From Syntrophobacterales bacterium (GTDB taxonomy: Bacteria; Desulfobacterota; Desulfobaccia; Desulfobaccales; 0-14-0-80-60-11): a stretch of 52,817 nucleotides of DNA. Positions 33,769 to 41,811 of this stretch are shown here, one piece after another; within the stretch, counting starts at the first letter, position 1, and every line of letters begins with the position of its first letter. Location: NCBI GenBank assembly GCA_020060385.1, contig JAGVAH010000032.1, positions 1-52,817 on the forward strand, written 5' to 3'. A program made the translations under genes and the position numbers. A model generated the notes under the pieces. It was not told where the DNA came from, ran no database searches, and saw only the letters and a program-made list of their open reading frames with translations.

Positions 33769-34673
33769 TGGCGGCTGGCGTAGACCACGAATTATGGCAG
33801 TTGGCGGTTTTTTGCGCCGCGGGGGCCGTGGGCAATCCCACCGGGGTGGTGTTTCCCGGGCCGGGGCTGGGCCCTGAAGATTATCTCAGACTTGCGGCCT
33901 GGTTGGGTTATCCGGATACCGTCTTTTTAAGGCCCGGGCCGGACCTGAGCCATTGGCGGGCCCACTCCTTTTCGCCGGCGGGCGAGCTCTCTTTTTGTAT
34001 TCAGACGCTGCTGGCCGCCGACGCGGTGATTCGCCGCAAATGGCCGCGGCTGATAAAGGAAACCCTCTCCTTGACCACGCCAAGCCGCCTGGCCACCGTG
34101 GAGCGCCTCCCCGGAACCATGCCCGCCCTGGGGTGGGTGAAAATATCCCAGGCAGAAATCCGGGTGCGGCCCGGGGGGCCACCGCTGCACTCCATCTTTA
34201 GGATGGACCTTAAAGGAGAATTTCCGGAGTTGATCATCGACAGCGGCCGTTCCCGGGTCTACCGGCGGCTTCCGCACCTTTCGGACCTGGAAGAGGTCTG
34301 GCTTCCTCCGGACCAGGTCCTGGCCTATTGCCAGGACTCCCAGGTCCATGGGATCTGTCTTTTTTCCCTCATGGGCCACCGCACTATGGCCACCCGGGTC
34401 TTCACCACTTCCCTGGATGGCCGGGAAGATGTGGCCACGGGCGGGGCGGTTCTGGGCTTGCTAGCCTATCTAGCCAGGCAGGACCCGGGCATTACCCGGG
34501 GCGGTGATTTCTGGACCATCCACCAGGGCCAGGGGCCCCCGCACCGGCGGGGCACCCTCTTCATCAAGGAGTTGCCCGAGGAGCAGGCCGTAGCCGTGGG
34601 CGGCTTAACCCGGGTGGTGGCCCAGGGGGTCCTGGTGAAGGTGGAGGATTTGCTGGAGAAAGGCAGGAGATGA
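33768..34673 (+). CDS. PhzF-like isomerase-fold protein
   Basis: A 301-residue protein resembling the PhzF/diaminopimelate-epimerase fold. The N-terminus AVFCAAGAVGNPTGVVFP corresponds to the family's FT..p.GNPaaVv pattern; DTVFL at 50-54 aligns with the ET.F motif that holds the catalytic Glu45 of PhzF, giving Asp here; SPAGELSFCIQTLLAA aligns with the TP..E..CGHAT block, with GH changed to IQ. A second half with VATGGAVLGLLAYL and FIKELPEEQAVAVGG follows. It probably acts on a small cyclic or amino-acid intermediate. TAATG overlaps the AroA-like stop, so this start is preferred over the longer frame. Confidence 0.7.
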   Translation: MAAGVDHELWQLAVFCAAGAVGNPTGVVFPGPGLGPEDYLRLAAWLGYPDTVFLRPGPDLSHWRAHSFSPAGELSFCIQTLLAADAVIRRKWPRLIKETLSLTTPSRLATVERLPGTMPALGWVKISQAEIRVRPGGPPLHSIFRMDLKGEFPELIIDSGRSRVYRRLPHLSDLEEVWLPPDQVLAYCQDSQVHGICLFSLMGHRTMATRVFTTSLDGREDVATGGAVLGLLAYLARQDPGITRGGDFWTIHQGQGPPHRRGTLFIKELPEEQAVAVGGLTRVVAQGVLVKVEDLLEKGRR

Positions 34674-35695
34674 AAGGAGTGGTCGCTGATGTCCGGGGCC
34701 AAGCGCGGGTGCAGGACCTGCCTGCACCCCAGCCCGCCCCGGGCCAGGTGCTGATCAAGGCCGCGTGCAGTTTGATCAGCCCCGGCACGGAGCTTTTTTA
34801 TCTCGAACAGGCGGCCCTCAACGGAGAGCCCCGCCCCCTGGGTTACTGCTCCAGCGGTTATGTGGCGGGCCTGGGGGCAGGGGTGGCAGGTTTGGCCGCG
34901 GGGGACCGGGTCATCGCCATGGGCTGGGATTATGCCGTGCATGCCGAGCAAATTTGCGTGCCCCATCGGCTCTGTGTGAAGATCCCGGAAAAAGTGCCCT
35001 TTGACCGGGCGGTCTTTGCCAACCTGGCGGCCACCTGCCTCCACGCGGTCCACCGGGCCCGCCTGGGGCAAGAAGACCGGGTACTGGTGCTGGGGGCAGG
35101 ATTGGTGGGCCAACTCCTGGCCCAAATCGCCCGGGGCGGGGCCGCCCTGGTGGCGGTGGCGGATTATGTGCCGGCCCGTCTCCAGGCGGCCAAACTGTCC
35201 GGAGCCGACGCGGTCTTCAACAGCTCCCAGGCCTCCTGGGTAAGCCAAGGGATGCAAACCACCAAGGGGAGGGGATTCAACACCATCTTCCTCTGTTGCC
35301 GCGGCGAAGCCACGTCAAGTGTGGCCCAGTGCCTCGATACCCTGACCCAGGCCCCGGATGGGCAGCGCCGGGGCGTCCTGGTGGCGGTGGGCCGGTTCCG
35401 GGCCCAGGTGGAGTTTAGTGTGGAACTGGGCAACATCGATATCCGCTATGCCGCCCGCTGCGGCAGCGGTTACCGGGATGACGAGTATGTCCACGGCCGC
35501 CGGGATTACCCCCCTCCCCCCGGGGAGGGGGCGGTGGGCGACAATCTGCGCCAGTGTCTGGCCCTCATTGCCTCCGGCCGGATTAATCTTGAGCATCTCC
35601 ACACCCACCGGCTGGCCCTGGCCGCGGCCCCTGGGGCCTATGACCTGTTGCGCCCCCCTGGACCAGCCCTGGGCGTGACCCTGCATTACGACTGA
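34670..35695 (+). CDS. BchC-like medium-chain dehydrogenase/reductase
   Basis: A 341-residue MDR-superfamily protein. LISPGTELFYLE near residue 40, LGYCSSGYVAGLGAGV (57-72) and GDRVIAM resemble the BchC / zinc-independent branch; VLGAGLVGQLLAQIA (about 139-153) is the dinucleotide site. The structural zinc cysteines are absent. It would oxidise an alcohol or reduce a ketone with NAD(P)H. The start overlaps the PhzF-like stop as ATGA with AGGCAGGAG upstream. It is the last gene of the operon, 12 bases from the convergent caspase-fold gene. Confidence 0.85.
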   Translation: MKGVVADVRGQARVQDLPAPQPAPGQVLIKAACSLISPGTELFYLEQAALNGEPRPLGYCSSGYVAGLGAGVAGLAAGDRVIAMGWDYAVHAEQICVPHRLCVKIPEKVPFDRAVFANLAATCLHAVHRARLGQEDRVLVLGAGLVGQLLAQIARGGAALVAVADYVPARLQAAKLSGADAVFNSSQASWVSQGMQTTKGRGFNTIFLCCRGEATSSVAQCLDTLTQAPDGQRRGVLVAVGRFRAQVEFSVELGNIDIRYAARCGSGYRDDEYVHGRRDYPPPPGEGAVGDNLRQCLALIASGRINLEHLHTHRLALAAAPGAYDLLRPPGPALGVTLHYD

Positions 35696-35707
35696 TTCCT
35701 GACCTTT

Positions 35708-37792
35708 TTAGGTGACGAACAATACCCGGGAGGCGAAGGCCAAATCACTGGCAGAGGCGGCCACCGCTTTCAGGAAATAGCGATGGGGCGGAAGGTCGGG
35801 GGGGATCACAAACCGGAAGCGCATGTCTTCCCGGCCGGGGGCGGTGGGGGTAAATTCATAATGGGGGGGGGCAGGGACCGCCTGGCAGAGGCCCACGGCC
35901 GAGATGCGGGGGCAGACCAGGACGGCCGTCCCCTCCCCGGGCCGGGAGGTCTCCACCAGGACCTCCACTTCCAGGGGCTGGCCCCGGCCCACTTGCCCCG
36001 GCGCCGCCAGAACCAGGGAAGTGAAGGGGCCGTCTGCGGGCAAATCACTGACGATGCCGCAGCGGGGACATACGGTCACCTGCCGGCCGTCCCCGGAGAG
36101 AGGGTGCTTCAGCCCCTTGGTGATGGCTGGACCCTGGCAGTTGGGGCAGAGGGAATCCCTGAGGCCCTGACTCAGGTATGCCGGGGTATAAAGGTTGGTG
36201 GGCCAAAAAGGCTGCAGGAGTTTGGCGGCCAGCCAGTCGACCGCCTCATCCCTGGCCAGGGTCACCGTCCGGTCCACCAAGGCCCGGCACTCCTGGAGGC
36301 GCTCCCAGGCAGAAGCATCGTTGGACATCTTCACCATCATTCTGGCCAAGGCAGTGTGAACCTGCGTCTGCATCTCCTGAAGATGGTGAAAAACCTCCGG
36401 GGACTCCTTGTTCAAGCCCGCCAGAGCGAAAAAATCCAGCCACCGCCGGAGATGGGCCAGGCTGCGCCGGGCCGAATCTTCCGCTTCCTGCCGGTTGACC
36501 AGGGCCAGGCGCACCCTTCCCAGGGCCTCAGGAAAGCGGAAGAGAAAGAGGCGCACCTGGGATGAGGCTGCCGGGATGCCCTCCTGGCGCCGTTCTGGAC
36601 GGGCAAACCAGTAAATCTGCTCTCCGGGGGAGGCAGGGGAGAGGCGCAGCCCCAGGCTGCCGTAGGAGGCAAGTTCCACCGCGGCCCCATCCCTAACCAG
36701 AATCTCCCCCAAATAAGCGGACCCGAAATCCAGTGCAACTGCGTCAGTGATCTGGGAAATCACCGGCACCGCGGCATCCCCGGGGGGCTCAGTCACCCGG
36801 AAATCAGGTTGGCCGATGGCCAGGTAACCGGGGTATTCCCCCCGGCGGCAATACAGCAAGGCATTGATCAAGGCCGCAGCCTCCCCCAGGGTTCGCCCGG
36901 AGGCCATGGCCGCGGCCAGGGCCACCGCGGCCATGGCGCCCCCCTGACTGCATAACAGGCTGGAGACGTAACCCACCCCCTCACCGTCCAGGAAGGACAG
37001 ACCCAGGTTGAAGCTGGACCGGAGCACACTATCGGCCAGTCTGAGGCCATTGCAGGATTCCAGCATGAGGACGCGGCTGGGCAACCGGGCCAGGGAGACC
37101 CGGATGGACCCCCGCACGCAGAGGGGCTGGCAGCCGCAGGAGAGGAGGCCCAGCCCCTGGAAGGTGGCAGAGGGGAGATCAACCTGGCGACCGCACAAGA
37201 CTATGCCGCCACCCCCATCCGCACAGGCTTCGAAGCCGTGGGTAGTCAGGGCGGTGAGATCCGCCGGCGCAGCCAAGGCCGCCACCAACTCTGCCGGGGG
37301 GAGATCGCGGCAGGAACTCCTGGGTCCTCCACCGTGGGTGGCCGGGTCCAGGAGCAGTTCCCGGGAAGAGCAGCCTTCCCGGTGGGGGAGATAGTGAACC
37401 AAACGAAGGGGGCGGAGATTGCGGTCTCGCTGACTCTCAGCTAGGATGCGGCAGGCCAGACGGGACAGGGAGTTGACATTCCGGGCCACCAGGAGGGTGA
37501 AGCGGGGCAGGAGGGGCCAGGGAAGATCAGTGTCCAGCGCCTTCCTGAACCTCTCTAAAAGGCCGAGGAGCAGCTCATCGGTGGCTTCCGCCAAGGGGAG
37601 CGCCAGCCATAGGGAGCCCGGCAGATGGCCGGCCTGGGAGAATACAGCGGCCGCCAGGTTCCCATGAATCTGGCGGCTGGGGATATTCAGGGCCGTCCCT
37701 AACTCCCGGATCAACCCGGAGGCGGGTCCCTCACCCACGAAAATCGTGGGTTGGGACCCAGTGGTTGCCGGAATGCCGTCAGGTTGCCGCAT
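35708..37792 (-). CDS. Caspase-fold (CHAT/C25-like) protein with zinc ribbon and C-terminal beta domain
   Basis: A 694-residue protein. A His-Gly motif (H185 in TTHGFEA) and a Cys motif (C247 in LMLESCNGLRLADS), with hydrophobic strands before each, match the His/Cys dyad arrangement of CHAT and gingipain-type C25 peptidases. A helical middle part (about 420-540) follows, then a zinc ribbon with CxxC pairs near 547 and 577 (LCPNCQG and VCPRCG), and a beta-rich C-terminal domain (about 600-694). The protein is probably a cytoplasmic protease or regulator; the target is unknown. It is convergent with the biosynthetic operon and downstream of a 50-residue gene on the same strand. Only weak ribosome-site bases precede the ATG. 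Confidence 0.68.
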   Translation of the reverse strand: MRQPDGIPATTGSQPTIFVGEGPASGLIRELGTALNIPSRQIHGNLAAAVFSQAGHLPGSLWLALPLAEATDELLLGLLERFRKALDTDLPWPLLPRFTLLVARNVNSLSRLACRILAESQRDRNLRPLRLVHYLPHREGCSSRELLLDPATHGGGPRSSCRDLPPAELVAALAAPADLTALTTHGFEACADGGGGIVLCGRQVDLPSATFQGLGLLSCGCQPLCVRGSIRVSLARLPSRVLMLESCNGLRLADSVLRSSFNLGLSFLDGEGVGYVSSLLCSQGGAMAAVALAAAMASGRTLGEAAALINALLYCRRGEYPGYLAIGQPDFRVTEPPGDAAVPVISQITDAVALDFGSAYLGEILVRDGAAVELASYGSLGLRLSPASPGEQIYWFARPERRQEGIPAASSQVRLFLFRFPEALGRVRLALVNRQEAEDSARRSLAHLRRWLDFFALAGLNKESPEVFHHLQEMQTQVHTALARMMVKMSNDASAWERLQECRALVDRTVTLARDEAVDWLAAKLLQPFWPTNLYTPAYLSQGLRDSLCPNCQGPAITKGLKHPLSGDGRQVTVCPRCGIVSDLPADGPFTSLVLAAPGQVGRGQPLEVEVLVETSRPGEGTAVLVCPRISAVGLCQAVPAPPHYEFTPTAPGREDMRFRFVIPPDLPPHRYFLKAVAASASDLAFASRVLFVT

Positions 37793-38011
37793 AATTCCGC
37801 AGGGGGCAGGAAAGACGTCTGAGGCTGAATGGGCAGGTTAAGTCATCAAAGGCAAATCAGTTATCTGCACGCCGAAAGATTGGGGGAGATCATCTCAACC
37901 AGATGATTGCTTTTAAAAGTTTAAAGTCAGAAATTTTCCTGAAAAATATGGAAATGTAGTGCCCACCGCAAACGCGATCCGCTAGGTTTGGAACAATATT
38001 GTCAAATTATT

Positions 38012-38042
38012 GGCTCCGGCTCTCCCAAGGGTCACCGGAGCC
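38012..38042 (-). terminator. Hairpin after the 50-aa gene (weak terminator or processing site)
   Basis: The 8-bp stem GGCTCCGG / CCGGAGCC has a 15-base loop, 22 bases beyond the small gene's stop. The following AATAATTTG is AT-rich but lacks a true U run, so read-through to the caspase-fold gene is possible. Confidence 0.4.
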
Positions 38043-38064
38043 TCCAAAATATATCCTATGAAAA

Positions 38065-38217
38065 TCACCAACATATCACCTGTTCCATTGATGCCCCGGC
38101 TTTGTGCAGATCGATATTAACCTTGCTGATCTCCGCCTTCAATTCCCTGAGTTTGTTTATCATTTCCAACTTCTTGTCCATAAGTTCTTTTGCCTTTTCA
38201 CTTTTGACCTCGGCCAT
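38065..38217 (-). CDS. 50-aa helical small protein with strong promoter
   Basis: A small gene encoding 50 residues: it begins MAEVKSEKAKELMDKKLEM, continues as a charged amphipathic helix (INKLRELKAEISK) and ends ASMEQVICW. No signal peptide is seen. The ribosome site AAGGAGG lies nine bases before the ATG, and a near-consensus promoter lies 34 bases upstream, which makes the gene convincing despite its size. Codon use is AT-richer than in the neighbours. The C-terminal Cys-Trp after a helical leader-like segment recalls a peptide precursor or a protease substrate, but a coiled-coil structural or regulatory protein is as likely. No family is recognised. Confidence 0.65.
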   Translation of the reverse strand: MAEVKSEKAKELMDKKLEMINKLRELKAEISKVNIDLHKAGASMEQVICW

Positions 38218-38250
38218 GTTCACTGCCCTCCTTATCTTTTCTTTTTCCGG

Positions 38251-38279
38251 TCTATATAAAAGATGGTCGCAAATGTCAA
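38251..38279 (-). promoter_or_regulatory. Sigma70-type promoter of the 50-aa gene
   Basis: Reading leftward, TTGACA (consensus -35) is followed by a 17-base spacer and TATAGA (-10). The ATG is 34 bases beyond the -10 element. This is the clearest promoter in the window. Confidence 0.75.
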
Positions 38280-38847
38280 GTAAAATGTTTACAGGTTATT
38301 AATAATTAAAGAAGTTATGGCCTTATTAAATAAGAGTAATTCATATTCATAGGCGAGGGATCAAAAAGAGGCAAAAGGGGAGCAGGAAGAGGTATAAGGG
38401 GGGGGGAGATCGTCAGGATGCTCAAGGAAGCTGAGGCAGCTGGGGCTCATGGCCGGGTGCTGGCCAGGAACTGTCCTGGTGTAGGGCGCACCCGGGCGTG
38501 TCCTCCCCCGGGGGGGAGACGGGGTCCGGTCCCCAAGGAAAATTTCTTTGACAGAAACCTGGTATCAGGGGGAGACGGGGGCCAGGGTTTGCCGTTGGGC
38601 CAGGCCTGGCAGCAAGACCCGGCCTGGCCAAAGGAAGTTATCATTTTTTTTTAATTATCTTCTGGGTGAGTCTTGACCGGGTTTAACAAAAATGATTTTA
38701 TCCAGGAGGTCCGTCAGGAGTGCCTGGAGGACCGGCTCCGGCTGCTGCGGGACCAATCTTGTGGCCAAAGGTGAGGAGCAAAGGCTTCCGACCTATCCGC
38801 CCTGAGGGCTTCCGGCAGCGCCGCAGATTTTCTTCAAGGAGTAGTTC
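38280..38847. other. Intergenic region without a convincing gene
   Basis: The left part is AT-rich. The centre is G-rich with a repeated GGGGGAGACGGGG motif (near 38511 and 38570) and a 9-bp hairpin, GGCCAGGCC / GGCCTGGCC (38598-38629), followed at a distance by a T run at 38646-38653 that could end a transcript. An open frame across 38418-38654 has no ribosome site or family resemblance. Confidence 0.5.
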
Positions 38848-40053
38848 GTGACGTACCCACATTGTCAATGCTCCACCAGGATAGTTGCGTTCTTGCTGGC
38901 CACCGTTTTCGCTTTGGGGCTCGCCCTGGCAGGCTGTGGGAGCGATGGGTCTGGGGACGCGCAGGCCACCACCACCGCCAAACATGAACGCCCCACTCCG
39001 GCGGCTTCCGCCACTCCGGCCACTCCCGGGGAGCCGGCTGGGCCAGCCACTCCACCGGCCACGACTCCCCCGCCGTCCACTCCACCGGCGGCCCCCACCC
39101 CGGCCACCACCACCGCGGCCGTTGATACCGCCCCGTCCGGGCCGCCCCCCGCGGCCCAGGCCCCAGCCCCTGACAAAAAAGCTCCCAAGGTTAAGTACCT
39201 GGCCGGGGAGGACCCGGAGTATGCGAAACGGTGCGGCTGGCCGGTGAAATATCCGCCCCCCCTGCCGGGCTCGATCCTGCCCTACAAGCGGATCGTCGCC
39301 TATTACGGTAATCCCAAATCCAAGAAAATGGGGGCACTGGGTGAATACCCGAAAGACGAAATGCTTAGGCGGCTAAAAGGGGAAGTGGCCAAATGGGAAA
39401 AGGCGGATCCGTCGCTGCCGGTGCAACCCGCCCTGCACCTGGTGGCGGTGGTGGCCCAGGGTGAGCCGGGCAAGGCCGGCAAATACCGGATGATCCATCC
39501 GGACGCGTTGGTCAACGAGGTTTACGGCTGGGCCAAGGAGATAAAAGGCATCTTCTTCATCGACATTCAGACCGGCCATTCCGACATCCGCACCATCCTG
39601 CCCCGTTTCGAATGGATCTTGAAGAATCCGGACGTGCACCTGGGGATTGACCCGGAGTTCAACTTGATCAAGAGCGGCAAGATACCCTGTAAAAAGATCG
39701 GCACCTATGACGCCGCGGACATCAACTATGCTTCCGGCTTCCTGAAGGACCTGGTGAAAAAATACAACCTGCCCCCCAAGGTGTTCGTGGTCCACCGCTT
39801 CACCCGCAAAATGGTCACCAATGCCAAAAGCATCGTGGTCCGCCCCGAAGTGCAGATGGTCATGCATATGGACGGCTGGGGGCCCCCCTGGCTGAAGCGG
39901 GATTCCTACAGGGATTATATCATCAAGGAGCCGGTGCAGTTTACCGGCTTCAAGCTCTTCTACCACAACGACACCAAGAAAGGCGACCCGCTGATGACGT
40001 GCCAGGACCTGTTGAAGTTGAATCCGAAACCCATCTACGTCCAGTACCAGTAA
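38848..40053 (+). CDS. Lipoprotein with Pro/Thr/Ala-rich linker and unknown C-terminal domain
   Basis: A 401-residue probable lipoprotein. The signal peptide ends in LALAGC, lipid-modified at C30. Residues about 38-110 are a Pro/Ala/Thr linker that would cross a cell-surface or peptidoglycan layer. The domain from about 140 (IVAYYGNPKSKKMGALGEYP) to the end shows alternating strands and helices: HLVAVVAQGEPG, IFFIDIQTGHSD, HLGIDPEFNL, VFVVHRFTRKM and MVMHMDGWG. This suggests a TIM-barrel hydrolase-like fold, with acidic residues in FIDIQ and GIDPEF as possible catalytic ones. Translation starts at GTG with AAGGAG six bases upstream. Substrate unknown; a glycan or cell-wall hydrolase is a guess. 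Confidence 0.78.
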   Translation: MTYPHCQCSTRIVAFLLATVFALGLALAGCGSDGSGDAQATTTAKHERPTPAASATPATPGEPAGPATPPATTPPPSTPPAAPTPATTTAAVDTAPSGPPPAAQAPAPDKKAPKVKYLAGEDPEYAKRCGWPVKYPPPLPGSILPYKRIVAYYGNPKSKKMGALGEYPKDEMLRRLKGEVAKWEKADPSLPVQPALHLVAVVAQGEPGKAGKYRMIHPDALVNEVYGWAKEIKGIFFIDIQTGHSDIRTILPRFEWILKNPDVHLGIDPEFNLIKSGKIPCKKIGTYDAADINYASGFLKDLVKKYNLPPKVFVVHRFTRKMVTNAKSIVVRPEVQMVMHMDGWGPPWLKRDSYRDYIIKEPVQFTGFKLFYHNDTKKGDPLMTCQDLLKLNPKPIYVQYQ

Positions 40054-40089
40054 TAGGGGTCGATTACGGAGGCCACAGCCCAAAAGGAA

Positions 40090-40120
40090 GAGGCTGCCTG
40101 ACCCAGGCAGCCTCTTTTTT
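40090..40120 (+). terminator. Rho-independent terminator
   Basis: The 10-bp stem GAGGCTGCCT / AGGCAGCCTC with a 5-base loop is followed by six T residues, 36 bases after the lipoprotein stop. Confidence 0.9.
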
Positions 40121-40306
40121 AGCGGGTTGCGGGCTTCTATGAGTGATCGAGACCCCGGCGCCGTGTCGCTCTGGGGGACTGCATCCTCCCCCCCGTGCCG
40201 GGCTTCTGCATCCCTATTTCACCAGCCGCCAGATCGTTGCGCAACGCTAGTTATTGGGAGTAGCGGGGGAAATGGGCGTACTACCTCCCCGGGGAAAGCC
40301 CCAAGC

Positions 40307-40783
40307 CTAATTGAGGTGTTGGCCGGAGGGCATGGCCGATGTTTCCATGAGCTGGGCCTGGCGATAAGCCCGGAGGACCTCACGCTCATACGCGGCGGTG
40401 CAGGTGGAATTGTACACGTGTAACACCTTGCGGATATTTCCGTGGTATTTCTCCAGCAGGTGGGCCAAAACTGCGGCCCCGCCCATGATATTTTCCCGGG
40501 GGTCATGGGGGTCAACGCCATACTTCTTGGCGGTGTCCTTATGCAATTGCATCAGGCCAAAACATTTCCCTGACCTGGCTTCCTGGTTATACCGGGATTC
40601 GATGGCGCAGACCGCCTGGATGAGAAAGGGTGAAATGTCGTAGCGTTGGGCAGCTTCCTTGATGTATTCCCAATACTCCTGCTTCAGCTTCAGGTGGCCG
40701 ATACGCGGCGGGGTTTGGGGCCAGGGCTGGGCCCAGGCGGCGGTGGTCAAAAGTAAAAATATGGCAATGGTTTTTAAGGCCAT
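40307..40783 (-). CDS. Lytic transglycosylase (SLT domain)
   Basis: A 158-residue secreted peptidoglycan lytic transglycosylase. A signal peptide ends AAWA near residue 18. The SLT domain shows the catalytic Glu, E62 in AIESRYN, then SGKCFGLMQLHKDTAKKYGV and NIMGGAAVL, and an ending with YNSTCTAAYE. It cleaves the MurNAc-GlcNAc bond to form 1,6-anhydro ends. At this size it is a single-domain enzyme of the kind used in cell-wall remodelling or to open the wall for secretion machines; no such machine is adjacent. AAGGAGG six bases before the ATG is a strong start. Confidence 0.88.
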   Translation of the reverse strand: MALKTIAIFLLLTTAAWAQPWPQTPPRIGHLKLKQEYWEYIKEAAQRYDISPFLIQAVCAIESRYNQEARSGKCFGLMQLHKDTAKKYGVDPHDPRENIMGGAAVLAHLLEKYHGNIRKVLHVYNSTCTAAYEREVLRAYRQAQLMETSAMPSGQHLN

Positions 40784-41298
40784 AGTACCTCCTTGTTTTC
40801 GGCTCCGTGGTGATTTGCTCAGGCAAATGCTGGAAAACAGAGGGCTGGCAGCTTTCAGAAGGGAATCCCGGGTCCGGTTTCCCTGCTTACCGGCTGACCA
40901 TTATTGTGGAGATTGTGAAATCCTTAACATAAAAATCTGCCAAAGGCTATAAAAAAATTCATGTCCCTAATAATTATATTATAATATCAATGACATATGT
41001 TGCTAGTGATGTATATTAACAACCACTTTGCCCAGGTATAAGGGGGTGGAAGGGAAGGGCGGAAAGGGCCGGAAAGAGGGAAACCTGGTTGTAAAATTAT
41101 CCCGGGACCAGGCCTTTAGACCATTGCCACTATGTGGCTCACCCCGGGGATTTTTACTTTTTGCAAGTTATCAAGGAGTTAACCTGGTCGTAACTTCCCG
41201 GCTCCCCAGCAAAATTCCCCCCCACTTGCAGCTAGTCCTTGAAAAGCGTCTCTATTTCCCGTAGAATCAATAATTATTACCAATTGTTAGGCATTGAG
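40784..41298. other. Intergenic region upstream of def and slt genes
   Basis: AT-rich DNA at about 40920-41020 (including TATTATAATAT) probably holds promoters. A CCTGGT / ACCAGG inverted pair lies near 41085-41115. I see no RNA family or convincing open frame. Confidence 0.45.
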
Positions 41299-41811
41299 AT
41301 GGCCAAATTACCGATTATCCGGCTGCCGGACCCGGTTTTACGGCGGCAGGCCCAAGAGATCACGGAAATCAACGGCGACTTGCAGCGCCTCATCGATGAC
41401 ATGGCGGAGACCATGTACGCCGCGCCGGGGTTAGGGCTGGCCGCCAACCAGGTGGGGGTGCTCCGGAGGCTCATCGTCCTGGATGTGGCCCACCGGGACG
41501 GGGCCAAGGACCTGAAAGTCATTCTCAACCCCTGCCTGAAGGCCGGGGAAGGGGAGGTGGTCCGGGAAGAGGGGTGCCTGTCGGTGGCGGATTTTTCCGC
41601 AGAAGTGCGGCGCCACGCCCGGGTGACCGTCACCGGGGTGGACCGGGAGGGCAAACCCATTGAAATCAGAGGCGAAGGGTTGTTGGCGGTGGTGCTGCAG
41701 CATGAGATCGACCATCTGGACGGGGTGCTGTTCATTGACCATATCGGCCGGTTGAAAAGGGGGCTCTATTTAAGGCGGCTCAAAAAGCAGATGGCGGCCA
41801 AGGGCCGATGA
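41299..41811 (+). CDS. def: Peptide deformylase
   Basis: A 170-residue metalloenzyme that removes the N-formyl group from new proteins. All three motifs are intact: GLGLAANQ (residues 44-51), EGCLS with ligand C93, and QHEIDH with ligands H135 and H139 and catalytic E136. The ATG at 41299 starts at the usual family N-terminus; a longer frame exists but adds nothing family-like, and no strong ribosome site is present at either. It overlaps fmt by four bases (ATGA), the classical def-fmt pair. Confidence 0.95.
   Translation: MAKLPIIRLPDPVLRRQAQEITEINGDLQRLIDDMAETMYAAPGLGLAANQVGVLRRLIVLDVAHRDGAKDLKVILNPCLKAGEGEVVREEGCLSVADFSAEVRRHARVTVTGVDREGKPIEIRGEGLLAVVLQHEIDHLDGVLFIDHIGRLKRGLYLRRLKKQMAAKGR

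Noticed and set aside
38418-38654. Possible 78-codon gene upstream of the lipoprotein
   Set aside because: No ribosome site, low-complexity Gly/Pro/Arg translation and no resemblance to any family.
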